The notes under the pieces are model-generated. The model was not told the DNA's origin and made no database searches. It saw only the letters and a list, made by a program, of their open reading frames with translations. A stretch of 64,000 bases of DNA, taken from DATFDN01 sp963756545 (lineage in GTDB: Bacteria; Pseudomonadota; Alphaproteobacteria; Acetobacterales; Acetobacteraceae). How positions within the stretch are numbered: the stretch's first letter is position 1; each line of letters starts with the position of its first letter. Positions 8,797 through 17,821 of this stretch are shown here, in pieces. Position numbers and translations under genes: made by a program. Where the stretch lies: contig CAVWNY010000004.1 in assembly GCA_963756545.1 (NCBI GenBank), positions 1 to 64,000 of the forward strand, read 5' to 3'.

Positions 8797-9123
8797 TCAG
8801 ATGTTCCCCGCGATCCACTCCTTAAGCCGGCTCTTCGGCAAGGCGCCGACCTGGGTGGCGGCGGGCTGGCCGTCCTTGAAGAGGATCAGCGTCGGAATGC
8901 CGCGGACCGAGTAGGTGTTCGGGGTCGTCGGATTCTCGTCGATGTTGACCTTCGCGACGGTCAGCCGGCCGGCGAACTCGCCCGCCAGTTCTTCCAGCGC
9001 GGGTCCGATCATCTTGCACGGTCCGCACCACTCGGCCCAGAAATCGACGAGAACGGGCTTGGATGCCTTCAGCACGTCCGTCTCGAAGCTCTGGTCGGTG
9101 ACGGGCTTGGTGTTCGCGCTCAT
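8797..9123 (-). CDS. trxA: thioredoxin 1
   Basis: This 108-aa cytosolic thiol-disulfide reductase has the canonical active site WCGPCK (cysteines near residues 34 and 37), the buried FWAEW strand and the cis-proline loop RGIPTLILF. Length and sequence are normal for TrxA. It starts 7 nt after the end of addA and is the last gene of the tsaE-addB-addA-trxA run, a conserved alphaproteobacterial neighbourhood. It is reduced by thioredoxin reductase and supplies electrons to ribonucleotide reductase and peroxiredoxins. Confidence 0.97.
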   Translation of the reverse strand: MSANTKPVTDQSFETDVLKASKPVLVDFWAEWCGPCKMIGPALEELAGEFAGRLTVAKVNIDENPTTPNTYSVRGIPTLILFKDGQPAATQVGALPKSRLKEWIAGNI

Positions 9124-9130
9124 GGAAGCC

Positions 9131-12100
9131 TCACAAGTTCGTTGCGTCGGAAGTGGTCGTGGTCGCCGACGGGATCAAGTCGGGCTGAATCAACCCGTGC
9201 GCGTCCAGCAGCGCGTCGGGGAGCCAGTCCGGGCGCGCGGCCTCGGTCCAGACCAGCACGCAGCGTATCGGCCGGTCGGGGAAGATGTCGCGCAGCACGG
9301 CGCGATAGGCGGCCATCTGGCGCAGATACATCCCCGGCGTCGCCGCCACGTCGGCCGGGGGGCGGCGGTTGGTCTTGTAGTCTGCGACCAGCACCCTATC
9401 CGCCAGCACGGCGAGCCGATCGACCAGCCCACCGATCACCTGGCCTGCGATCACGCCCGAAAGCGGCACCTCGGCCCGGCTCCCCGGCCCGAACAGCGGG
9501 GCCAGATCCGGATGGTCGAGCAGCGCGATAACCTGGGCGGCGAGCTGCACCGCCTCGCCGGCGGCGAGGCCATTGCCGGCCCGGTCCAGCCACGTCACGG
9601 CGGCCGAGACGCGCCGGCCGGCCGGCAGCTCCGGCAGGTGTTGGAGCAGCGCATGGACCAGCCTCCCGCGTTGCAGTCCGCCCGACCGCGGACCCGCATG
9701 CAGCGGCGAGTCCGCGGCGGGCACGGGGCCAAGCTCAACGCCCTCCGGCCGGCTCGGGGCGAGCGGCATGGGGCGCGCGGGCTCCACCGGGGGCGGTGCA
9801 GGGCGCCACAGTGGAGCAATGCCGGCCCAGGCGGGCAGGGGAGCCGAGATGCCGGCATCGGCCGCGCGCTCGACCCGGTCGGGCGGCTCGGTCTGCGCGG
9901 CGGCGTGGCGGAGACGCTCGCCCTCCCAGCCGGGCGATTCCGTTCCCTCGGCGCCAAGCGCGATGAAACCCGCCCGCACCAGCGCGTACCAACTCTGCTC
10001 CGGCAGTTCCCCCTTCGGCTCCCAGCCGCAGACTACCAGCCGCTCCTCGGCACGGGTCAGCGCGACATACAGAAGTCGGTTGTACTCCTCCCGCTGCCGG
10101 GCAGTGACGAGTGCAAGCAGCCGTCCGGCCTCGGCGCAGTGCATCTCCTGGCGGGGCGCCCATAGCGGCACCTGGGCGCCGGTCTCGGGATCAGCCGCCC
10201 ACAGGAGGCCGCCTTTGGGCGGCGGCAGCGCGGTGGTATCCGGCAGGATGACCAGCGGCGCCTGCAAGCCCTTCGCGCCATGCACGGTCATCACCCGTAC
10301 CACACCGCCCGCTGGGCCGCCCGCGACCTCCTGCTCGCGTTTCACCTCGGCGCCCGACCGGCGCAGCCAGTGCAGGAATCCCTGCAACGACGGCGGGTGC
10401 GTGCGCGCATACGCCAGCGCCGCGTTCAGCAGTTCATCGACCGGCTCGCCCGCCTCCGCCCCGAGCCGCGCGAACAGCCGCGCCCGGCCCCCGAGAGGTC
10501 CGAGCGCCTCCGACAAAAGCGCGTGCGGGCCGGCGTAGTCGACGCGCGCCAGCAACGTCGCGAACATCGCCCACGCTTGCGCCCAATCCGGCCGCTCCGC
10601 CGCGCGCGCGCGCAGGGCCTCCCACAACCGTCCCGGCCGATCGAGCGCGAGCCGCATCAGGCTGTCATCGGTCAGATCGCCCAGCGGGCTTGTGAGGAAG
10701 CAGGCGAATTGCACGTCATCTTGCGGCAGCAGCAGCGCGTCGGCCAACGCCAGCAAGTCCTGCACCGCAGGCTGCTTGGTCAGCGCCATCCGGTCCAGCC
10801 CCGCCACGGGGACGCCGCGCGCCTTCAGCTCGCGGACCAGCACGCGCTGGAAGTCGTTGCCTCGGCCGCGCACGAGCACCATCACATCGCCGGCTCGCAA
10901 GGCCCTCCGACGGCTCGGCAGCATCACATGGCCATCGGTCTCGTCCTTGATCCATTCGGCCAGCTCCTCGGCCAGCACCTGCGGGGCCGATTTCAGACCT
11001 TGGTTGCGGTCGGGGACCGTCCAGCCGGGCGTTTCGGTCACCGCCGGCCCACGCGCCAGCCGCCACAGCTCCACCGCGCCGGCCTGGCCCGCGCGGTCGC
11101 TCTCGTGATGCAGATCCCCCGGATTGCAGACGCCCGCGGCGGCCAGGGGATTGGCGAACACCGCATCCACCAGATCGAGCACCGGCCCCACCGAGCGGAA
11201 CGACACGTCCAGCGACGGCTCCACCCAACGCCCGCCCGCCGCGCCCACCCGCTCGCGCAGGACCGCGCGGGCGCGGTCGAACTCGGCGATGTCGGCGCCC
11301 TGGAAGGAGAAGATCGACTGCTTGCGATCGCCCACCGCGAAAACCGTGCGGGGCGCCTCTGCCGCGTGTTGCCCGGCGAAGAACTCCGCTGTCAGGGCAT
11401 GCGCAATGCGCCACTGCGCGGGCGCCGTGTCCTGGACCTCGTCCAGCAGCAGATGATCGAGCCCGCCGTCGAGCTTGTAGAGCACCCAGGCCGCGCCCGG
11501 ATCGACCAGCAAATCGGAGCTGCGCCCGATCAGATCGGCGTAATCCAACACGCCGGCCGCGTCCTTGCGCCGCGCATAGCCGTCCAGCATCGGGGCGGCG
11601 AGCGTCATCAGGGCGTGCGAGAGCGCCGCCATGTCGCAGCCGCGACGCGCATCCTCGACCGCCGCAACACGCCCGGCCTCCGCCAGCATCGCGTCACGCA
11701 GCGTCGGGGCCGTCTTGGCGAGTGTCGAATTGACGAACGCGGTGGCGGCCCGCGGCTCATTCTTGGCGGTGAGGAACGCGGTGCGCCAAACCTCCCATGA
11801 AGCGCGTCGCGCCGTCACATCGCCCTCCAGCCAGGCCCGAATGCGCGCGGCCTTTGCGCCGCAAGCGGGCGAGGCTTCCGCCGCGACCCGCTCGGCCGCC
11901 GCGCGCAGCGCCTCCGCCTCTGGCCAGGCGATCGCATCGTCCAGCACGTGCTCCGCGCTCGCGTGCATCACCCGCAGCGCCCGTCGCTGTACGGCGGCGA
12001 GCGCCGGGCCAAGCACGAGGCTTTCAGCGAGCCGCTCGCGGCTGGCCAGCAACGCCGCAACGAGCTGGTGAAACCGCGCGACGCTGACGAGCCCGGCGAG

Positions 12101-12640
12101 TCGTCGGAGCGCATCCGCCCTGTCCGTCTCGGTGTGCGCCTCCGCGAGCATGTGCTCGCGCGCCTCGGTCAGGGCGTCGCCCGCCTCGCGCTCGTCGGCC
12201 ACGATGAAATGCGGCGACAGCGCCGCTTCCAGCGGAAACCGCCGCAGCAGGCTCTGGCAGAAGGCGTGGATGGTGCCGATCCGCATCCCGCCCGGCAGAT
12301 CGAGCACGGTCGCGAACAGCGCCCTTGCGCGCATCAGCGCCTCGTCAGTCGGCGTCACCGACAGTGCCATCAACCGAGCCGACAGCGCCGCGTCGCCCAG
12401 TGTCACCCACTCGCCCAAGGTGCGATGCAGCCGGAGCGCCATTTCGGCCGCCGCCGCCTTGGTGAAGGTCAGGCACTGGATGCGTTCGGGCCGCGCGCCG
12501 CCCAGCATCAGCCGCAGCAGTCGATCGGTCAGCAGCTTGGTCTTGCCCGATCCCGCCGAGGCGCCGACGAATGCCGACATGGCCGGGTCCGACCCCAGCC
12601 GTTGGGCCGCATTGGCGCGGTCGCGGGCGAGCCGGCTCAC
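9131..12640 (-). CDS. addA: double-strand break repair helicase-nuclease AddA
   Basis: This 1169-aa UvrD-type superfamily 1 helicase has a C-terminal RecB-family nuclease domain. Motif I is FVGASAGSGKTKLLTDR (about residues 24-40), motif Ia IQCLTFTKAAAAEMA, motif II LLLDEVQDTAP, and a downstream motif TVHGAKGLQAPLVIL. The nuclease core is near the end, with GLVDRLAVL and VLVADYKTN carrying the catalytic Asp and Lys. With AddB it resects DNA ends until it meets Chi, producing 3' tails for RecA. Its ATG overlaps the end of addB by 4 nt. Length agrees with alphaproteobacterial AddA. Confidence 0.96.
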   Translation of the reverse strand: MSRLARDRANAAQRLGSDPAMSAFVGASAGSGKTKLLTDRLLRLMLGGARPERIQCLTFTKAAAAEMALRLHRTLGEWVTLGDAALSARLMALSVTPTDEALMRARALFATVLDLPGGMRIGTIHAFCQSLLRRFPLEAALSPHFIVADEREAGDALTEAREHMLAEAHTETDRADALRRLAGLVSVARFHQLVAALLASRERLAESLVLGPALAAVQRRALRVMHASAEHVLDDAIAWPEAEALRAAAERVAAEASPACGAKAARIRAWLEGDVTARRASWEVWRTAFLTAKNEPRAATAFVNSTLAKTAPTLRDAMLAEAGRVAAVEDARRGCDMAALSHALMTLAAPMLDGYARRKDAAGVLDYADLIGRSSDLLVDPGAAWVLYKLDGGLDHLLLDEVQDTAPAQWRIAHALTAEFFAGQHAAEAPRTVFAVGDRKQSIFSFQGADIAEFDRARAVLRERVGAAGGRWVEPSLDVSFRSVGPVLDLVDAVFANPLAAAGVCNPGDLHHESDRAGQAGAVELWRLARGPAVTETPGWTVPDRNQGLKSAPQVLAEELAEWIKDETDGHVMLPSRRRALRAGDVMVLVRGRGNDFQRVLVRELKARGVPVAGLDRMALTKQPAVQDLLALADALLLPQDDVQFACFLTSPLGDLTDDSLMRLALDRPGRLWEALRARAAERPDWAQAWAMFATLLARVDYAGPHALLSEALGPLGGRARLFARLGAEAGEPVDELLNAALAYARTHPPSLQGFLHWLRRSGAEVKREQEVAGGPAGGVVRVMTVHGAKGLQAPLVILPDTTALPPPKGGLLWAADPETGAQVPLWAPRQEMHCAEAGRLLALVTARQREEYNRLLYVALTRAEERLVVCGWEPKGELPEQSWYALVRAGFIALGAEGTESPGWEGERLRHAAAQTEPPDRVERAADAGISAPLPAWAGIAPLWRPAPPPVEPARPMPLAPSRPEGVELGPVPAADSPLHAGPRSGGLQRGRLVHALLQHLPELPAGRRVSAAVTWLDRAGNGLAAGEAVQLAAQVIALLDHPDLAPLFGPGSRAEVPLSGVIAGQVIGGLVDRLAVLADRVLVADYKTNRRPPADVAATPGMYLRQMAAYRAVLRDIFPDRPIRCVLVWTEAARPDWLPDALLDAHGLIQPDLIPSATTTTSDATNL

Positions 12641-15609
12641 GAATCGTCGCCTTCATCCGCGGCCGCCCACTCCGCGACCCGGGCCAACTGGGCGTAGTCC
12701 GGAAAGCGCGGTGCGCGGCCGGGCTGCGGCTGCGACAGATAGCAGCGGGCCGGGTCGTCGAAGAGGTCGATCAACGTGCCGAGCGCATGTCCCGTCGTGC
12801 GCGCCGTTGCCGTGATGGCGACCGGGTCGCCATTGCACAGCGCGTGAACCTTGCCCGGTTCGTGGCCGCCGGTGACGTGCCAGTACGCCAGCTCCGCCGT
12901 TTCGCCCGATGCGTCAGGCCCGAACGCCCCCGCCAGCGCCATCGCCGCCTCCAGCGGAAGCTGCGGAGCCAAGCCGGCCTCCACGTCGCGCAGGGGCGGC
13001 ACGGTGCCGGTCTTGTAGTCGAGGATGCCGAGTCGCCCGTCTGCACGTCGCTCGATCCGGTCGGCGCGGCCGGTGAGCGTGAACCGTCCGCCGGGACGCA
13101 GCAGCTCCCAGGCTCCCTTCACCTCGGCGGACACGGCGCGCAGGCCCATTCCCGCCCGCCGCTCGGTCTCGGTGTCCGCGACCCACGCCGCGATGCGTTC
13201 CAGCCGGGGCGCCCACCAGTTCGCCAGCGCGGCCCGCAGCCGGGCATCGGCCATCGCGCGCAGCAGGTGATGGCGCAGCCGTGCGGGCGCCTCCGCCGGC
13301 CAGTTCGCCCCGACCTCCTCCAGGAAGCGGTGCAGGCCGGCGTGGACCATCGCGCCGTAGTCGGCCGCGTCGGTGTCCTGCTCAAGAGCGTCCAGCGGCC
13401 TCAACCGCAGAATGTGTTTTGCGTGGATCGCATAGGGATCGCGCAGCCAGGTCTCGATCTCGGTCACGCTCAGCCGACGCGGGCGGCGGGCGACGGCGGG
13501 GCAGGGCGTGGGCGGAGCGACCGGGCGGAGCTTGGCGGGCTGGTCCAGCGCCCGCGCCCAGCCCGCCGCCGGATGGCGCGGCAGCGCCGCGCCGCGCCCG
13601 GCGAGGAACATGTCCAGCCGGGTGAGCCAACGCGCCGGCACGGTGGGCGCACCGTCCAGCCGGCGCGGGCAGGACAAAACCACTTCGGGCGCGGCGAAGG
13701 TCGCGGCGACGAAGTCGTGCGCCGCCTGGCCGATCGCCTCCTCGGGCGAGGGCAGCCCGACCCGCGCGCGCATCGGGCGCGACAGCCACGGACCAGGCTC
13801 CGCCGCCGGGGGCCACACGCCCTCCGACAGCCCGCCCAGGACCAGCACGTCCACGCTCTGAAGCCGCGCCTCCAGCAGGCCCCAGATGAACACCCTCGGA
13901 TGCTCCGCCCCGTCGCGCCCGCGCAGGGCACGCCGGCTGCGCACCGCCGGGCCACCGGCGAGCACGGCATCCAGCAGGGCGGGCAGCACTTCGCGCGGCT
14001 GGTCGGGCAGGATCGGCACGGCGGCCAGCACGGCGGCCAGATGCGCCGACAATGCGTCGCCCTCCTCGCCGGACCACAGTCGGGCCGGCCCAAGCTGGTC
14101 CTCGGTCGCGGCCAGGCGTTCGGCCGCCTCGATCAACCCGGCCAACGCCTCGGCCGGGGCCGCCGCCAAGGTGGCGCCGAACCGCAGCGCGGGCGCCAGA
14201 CACGCCTCCACACGCCCGAGCAGGTCCGATGCCGGCGTGCGCAGCGCGGCGGGCGCCTGGTCCAGACCGTGACGCAAGCCGCTCAGCCCCGGCGCCGGGC
14301 GCGGGCCGCGCAGGCATGCCAGCTCCAGGGCGCGCGCCCCGGCGCGGCAGACGGAAGGCGACAGACCGGCGGCGGCGAGCGGATGCTTGAGCAAGGCGAG
14401 CAGCGGCACCGGCGCCAGCTCCTCGGCCACCGCTCGCGCGATCAGCCGCAGGAACACGGCGGGCGGCGTCTCAGCCGACGGCTCGCCGGCGCTGTCGTCG
14501 GCGACGATCCCCCAGCGCAGCAGCTCCGCCGTGACCCGCCCGGCCAGCGCCCGGTCCGGCGTCACCAGGGCGGCGCGGGCGTCTCGCGTCTCCAGCGCGT
14601 CGCGCAGGATCAGCGCGATCGCCGCCGCTTCCTCCTGCTGGTCGGCCGGCTCCAGCCGCCACAGGCCGGCAACGTCGGCGGGGCCCGCACCGGTCCAGTC
14701 CTCGGCCAGCGCGGCGCCGGGCAGCAGGGCGCGGCGCATGGTTTGGGCCCGACGCTCGGGAATCGCGGTCTGCGCCGTCGTTTGCCAGGGCCGCACGCCC
14801 GCTCGGTCCACCCCAAGCCCGTACAGCAGCGATCGCAGCCCCGCCTGCGGATGCGATGCTTCAAGCGCCTTCCAGGCCGCTTCCGTCAGGTCGTGGTCGA
14901 GGCCCGGCAGCACCACCGCCCCGCCCGGGAGGAGCGCCACGACGGCGGCGAGGCGGGAGACCGCCGGGACGGCGGCCGTGGTGCCCGCGATCAGCACGCG
15001 ATGGGCAGGTGGGTCATGCTCCCACGCAGCGGCTTGCGCGTTCAGCAACGCAACCTGCCGGGCCGCCGGATTCATCACTCCGTGCTCGGCGAGCCAGCCC
15101 GGCCAGTGCTCGGTGACGATCTGCAGGAAGTCCAGCGTCCGCGCCCAGTGCTGGGCGAAATCCTGGTCCGCCGCGTCGGGGAGGCGGGCGGCGAGGTCGA
15201 TCTCGGCCCGCTCGGCCTCGTCCATCAGCGCCGCCAGTTCCTCCGCCAGCCGCCACGCGCGGTCGGCCGTGCGTGGCGCGCCGTCGCGGCCGGCCATGGC
15301 CAGGATCAGGCAGCAGAGCGCGGCGAGACGCTGCGCCGGCTCTACCGCCGGCGGCAGGTCCAGCGTGCCGGCCAGCGCCAGCGACGCCTCGTCCGGCGCG
15401 CCGATGGCGGTGATCCGCGGCAGCAGCAGCGCCCGCCCGCCCGAGGCGCGCAGGAACGCCGCAGCCAATGACCGTGCTGCGCGGCGCGTAGGCAGCAGGA
15501 TCAATCCCTCCGCCGCTGCGAGCGGATCCCGCGCCTCGGTCGCCGCCAGCCACTCCGCCGCGATCGCGTCAAGGAAGGGAACGTGCGCGGGGATGCTGAA
15601 CAGGTTCAT
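12637..15609 (-). CDS. addB: double-strand break repair protein AddB (alphaproteobacterial type)
   Basis: This 990-aa partner of AddA has an inactivated helicase-like N-terminal region thought to scan for Chi and a C-terminal nuclease domain (RLGILDYKTGTVPP). The start ATG overlaps the tsaE stop (ATGA). The frame is also open further upstream through tsaE, but that only reflects a frameshift in tsaE and is not a genuine fusion. Firmicute AddB holds a 4Fe-4S staple by four cysteines around the nuclease. Here the first position lies in TEIETWLRDPYAIHA with no cysteine, and the C-terminal cluster is also missing, so the cluster is probably absent, as I understand is usual for this subfamily. Confidence 0.95.
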   Translation of the reverse strand: MNLFSIPAHVPFLDAIAAEWLAATEARDPLAAAEGLILLPTRRAARSLAAAFLRASGGRALLLPRITAIGAPDEASLALAGTLDLPPAVEPAQRLAALCCLILAMAGRDGAPRTADRAWRLAEELAALMDEAERAEIDLAARLPDAADQDFAQHWARTLDFLQIVTEHWPGWLAEHGVMNPAARQVALLNAQAAAWEHDPPAHRVLIAGTTAAVPAVSRLAAVVALLPGGAVVLPGLDHDLTEAAWKALEASHPQAGLRSLLYGLGVDRAGVRPWQTTAQTAIPERRAQTMRRALLPGAALAEDWTGAGPADVAGLWRLEPADQQEEAAAIALILRDALETRDARAALVTPDRALAGRVTAELLRWGIVADDSAGEPSAETPPAVFLRLIARAVAEELAPVPLLALLKHPLAAAGLSPSVCRAGARALELACLRGPRPAPGLSGLRHGLDQAPAALRTPASDLLGRVEACLAPALRFGATLAAAPAEALAGLIEAAERLAATEDQLGPARLWSGEEGDALSAHLAAVLAAVPILPDQPREVLPALLDAVLAGGPAVRSRRALRGRDGAEHPRVFIWGLLEARLQSVDVLVLGGLSEGVWPPAAEPGPWLSRPMRARVGLPSPEEAIGQAAHDFVAATFAAPEVVLSCPRRLDGAPTVPARWLTRLDMFLAGRGAALPRHPAAGWARALDQPAKLRPVAPPTPCPAVARRPRRLSVTEIETWLRDPYAIHAKHILRLRPLDALEQDTDAADYGAMVHAGLHRFLEEVGANWPAEAPARLRHHLLRAMADARLRAALANWWAPRLERIAAWVADTETERRAGMGLRAVSAEVKGAWELLRPGGRFTLTGRADRIERRADGRLGILDYKTGTVPPLRDVEAGLAPQLPLEAAMALAGAFGPDASGETAELAYWHVTGGHEPGKVHALCNGDPVAITATARTTGHALGTLIDLFDDPARCYLSQPQPGRAPRFPDYAQLARVAEWAAADEGDDS

Positions 15610-16062
15610 CCCGAAAGCCCCGCGCGATCGGGCCAGCCGGTCAGCCGCGCGCGCCGCGCCTCTCCGTGGGCGAGGGCGAGTTCCAGCACCAGCGCCCCGT
15701 CGGGGCGAAGCGCGCCCAGCCGGTCGGGCCATTCGACCACCACGACGTCGCGCACCGCATCCTCCCACCCAAGCTCGGCCAGCGCGCCGGGACCGTCCAG
15801 CCGCCAGAGGTCGAAATGATGCACCGGGCCGAGTCGTGTCTCGTAGGTCTGCACCAGGGTGAAGCTCGGACTGGGCACCTCCAGCCCCGGAATCCCCCGT
15901 CAGCGCGCGCAGGAATGCGCGGGCGAAGGCGGTCTTGCCGGCGCCGAGCGCGCCTTCGAGCAGGATCGCATCGCCCGCCCGCGTCCGCGCCGCCAGCCCC
16001 CCGGCCAGGCGCTCGGTAGCCGCGAGGTCCGGCAGGTCGAAGACTCGGTGCGTGTCCGGCAT
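15606..16062 (-). pseudogene. tsaE: tsaE, tRNA t6A biosynthesis ATPase, with single-base frameshift
   Basis: TsaE is the ATPase of the TsaBDE complex that makes N6-threonylcarbamoyladenosine at position 37 of ANN-decoding tRNAs. The N-terminal part (from MPDTHRVFDL) includes Walker A EGALGAGKTAFARAF. The reading then leaves frame at a run of four C (G on the coding strand) at 15885-15888, and the rest is in the next frame: VPSPSFTLVQTYE, then VHHFDLWRL and VVVVEWPDRLG. Removing one G restores a normal 151-aa protein. TsaE is essential in most bacteria and all residues are otherwise well kept, so a sequencing or assembly error in the G run is more likely than a dead gene. It overlaps addB by 4 nt. 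Confidence 0.85.
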
Positions 16063-16117
16063 CGGCGCACTCTGCCCCGCTTGCCCCGATGTCGCCACGT
16101 GCCGTACGTCCACTCCC

Positions 16118-17131
16118 ATGAGCACGCCCATCGAAACTGACGTCGCCATCATCGGAGCCGGCCCCGTGGGCCTGTTCGCCGTATTCGAGTTGGGGATGCT
16201 GAAGCTCAGCAGCGTCCTGATGGACGCGCTGGCCGAGGTAGGCGGCCAGTGCGCCGCGCTGTACCCGGAGAAGCCGATCTACGACATCCCCGCGCACCCC
16301 GCCGTCGGTGCAGGCGAGCTGGTGGCACAGCTCGAACGCCAGATCGCGCCGTTCCACGCCCCGCGCCTGCTGGGCCGGCGCGTCGAGCGGCTCGCCGGCG
16401 AGGCCGGCGGCTTCACGCTCGGCACCGACCAGGGCGACGAGGTGCGCGCCAAGGCGGTCGTCATCGCCGCCGGCGCCGGCGCCTTCGGCCCGAACCGCCC
16501 GCCGATCGCGGGTCTCGCCGCCTACGAGGCCACGGGCGCCGTGCAGTATTACGTGCGACGGCGGGAGGATTTCCGGGACAAGCGCGTCGTCATCGCGGGC
16601 GGCGGCGATTCGGCCGTGGATTGGGCGCTCGCGCTGAAGGACATCGCCCGCGTCGCCGTCGTGCATCGCCGCCCGAAGTTCCGCGCCGCCCCCGAAAGCG
16701 CCGCCCACCTGGAAGCCGCGGCGGCACGCGGGGAGCTCGATTTGGTGATCCCCTACCAGTTGGCCGGCCTGCACGGAGATGCGGGGGTGCTGACCGAGGT
16801 GGCGGTCGCCACGCTGAAGGGCGAGGCGCGGCGGCTGCCGGCCGATGCCCTGCTCGCGTTCTTCGGCCTCTCGACGGATCTCGGCCCGATCGCCGACTGG
16901 GGATGTGATCTGGAAATGCACCACGTCCTGGTGGAACCGGCGACCTGCCAGACCAGCCTGCCGGGCGTGTTCGCAATCGGCGACGTGGCGAGCTATCCGG
17001 GCAAGCTCAAGCTGATCCTCCAAGGCTTTAGCGAGGCGGCGATGGCCGCCCATGCGATCCACGCCGTCGCACGCCCTGGGCAGGCGCTGCACTTCGAGTA
17101 CTCGACCACGAAGGGAGTGCCGGCGGGTTGA
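16118..17131 (+). CDS. ferredoxin-NADP reductase, thioredoxin-reductase-like (FNR2 type)
   Basis: This 337-aa two-domain flavoprotein transfers electrons between NADPH and ferredoxin or flavodoxin. It has the FAD motif VAIIGAGPVGLFAVFELG at the start, the NADPH motif VVIAGGGDSAVDWALAL in the middle, and the closing FAIGDVASYPGKLKLILQGF. There is no CxxC redox pair, which separates it from thioredoxin reductase. The chosen ATG follows the gap to divergent tsaE; only 55 nt separate the two starts, so both promoters must lie there. It is a plausible electron partner for the ferredoxin-dependent enzymes further right. Confidence 0.92.
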   Translation: MSTPIETDVAIIGAGPVGLFAVFELGMLKLSSVLMDALAEVGGQCAALYPEKPIYDIPAHPAVGAGELVAQLERQIAPFHAPRLLGRRVERLAGEAGGFTLGTDQGDEVRAKAVVIAAGAGAFGPNRPPIAGLAAYEATGAVQYYVRRREDFRDKRVVIAGGGDSAVDWALALKDIARVAVVHRRPKFRAAPESAAHLEAAAARGELDLVIPYQLAGLHGDAGVLTEVAVATLKGEARRLPADALLAFFGLSTDLGPIADWGCDLEMHHVLVEPATCQTSLPGVFAIGDVASYPGKLKLILQGFSEAAMAAHAIHAVARPGQALHFEYSTTKGVPAG

Positions 17132-17214
17132 GCGCGAACCCAGGGCGGCCGTGGCGCGTTTCCCTGGGAACGAAACCGCTCGCCCGATGCCTTCGGGTTT
17201 GGAAGGACACGCAG

Positions 17215-17772
17215 ATGCAGCCCCGGATCCTGCTTGCGACAGCCTTGCTGACCGGCCTCGGCTTCGCCGTGCAGGCGCAGCCCTTGCCGCCGCAGCTCAC
17301 CTACGTCCAACCGCTCTCGCGGCCCGCCGTGCAGACCGTGCAGGAGCAGCTGCACAAGGCCGGCGACTATGGCGGCCGGATCGATGGGGTTTGGGGACCG
17401 GACAGCGTCGTGGCGCTGCAACGCTTCCAGCAGACCCATGGCCTGCAAGTGACCGGCCAGCTCAACGAGGCGACGGTCAGGACGCTGGGCCTCAACGCCG
17501 ACGCGCTGCTGGGCGGCCCGCAAATCGCCGCCGGTCCCGCCGGCCCGGCCCCCTCGGCCACCACGATGGCGCCCGAGCCCGTGCGCGCCGTCCAGGGGCG
17601 GCTGCGTGAGATGGGCTTCTACCGCGGCCCCCTCGATGGCGTCTGGGGGCCGGAGATGCAGGCGGCGATCGCGCAGTTCCAGAAAAGCCGGGGCCTGGAG
17701 CCGAACAGCCAGCTCAACCCGGCGACCGTCGCCGCGCTCGGCTTCCAGCCGGGGATGGCGGCCGTGCGGTAA
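17215..17772 (+). CDS. secreted protein with two peptidoglycan-binding (PG_binding_1) domains
   Basis: This 185-aa protein has a signal peptide (LLATALLTGLGFAVQAQ) followed by two copies of the three-helix peptidoglycan-binding module. The copies share YGGRIDGVWGPDSVVALQRF (about residue 45) and YRGPLDGVWGPEMQAAIAQF (about residue 133), joined by an alanine/proline linker. There is no enzyme domain, so it probably acts as a wall-binding or scaffold protein. The start ATG lies 6 nt after a GGAAGGA Shine-Dalgarno-like stretch. It is transcribed away from the FNR gene with an 83-nt gap. Confidence 0.88.
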   Translation: MQPRILLATALLTGLGFAVQAQPLPPQLTYVQPLSRPAVQTVQEQLHKAGDYGGRIDGVWGPDSVVALQRFQQTHGLQVTGQLNEATVRTLGLNADALLGGPQIAAGPAGPAPSATTMAPEPVRAVQGRLREMGFYRGPLDGVWGPEMQAAIAQFQKSRGLEPNSQLNPATVAALGFQPGMAAVR

Positions 17773-17821
17773 GCGAGGGCTAACTCGCGTACTCCGGCTC
17801 CTCCCGGTCCAGCACCCGACG

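Noticed and set aside
12637..16152. A continuous 1171-codon frame suggesting a TsaE-AddB fusion protein
   Set aside because: The upstream part is only TsaE up to its frameshift followed by out-of-frame sequence; the real tsaE C-terminus lies in another frame and ends on the addB start with the usual ATGA overlap.
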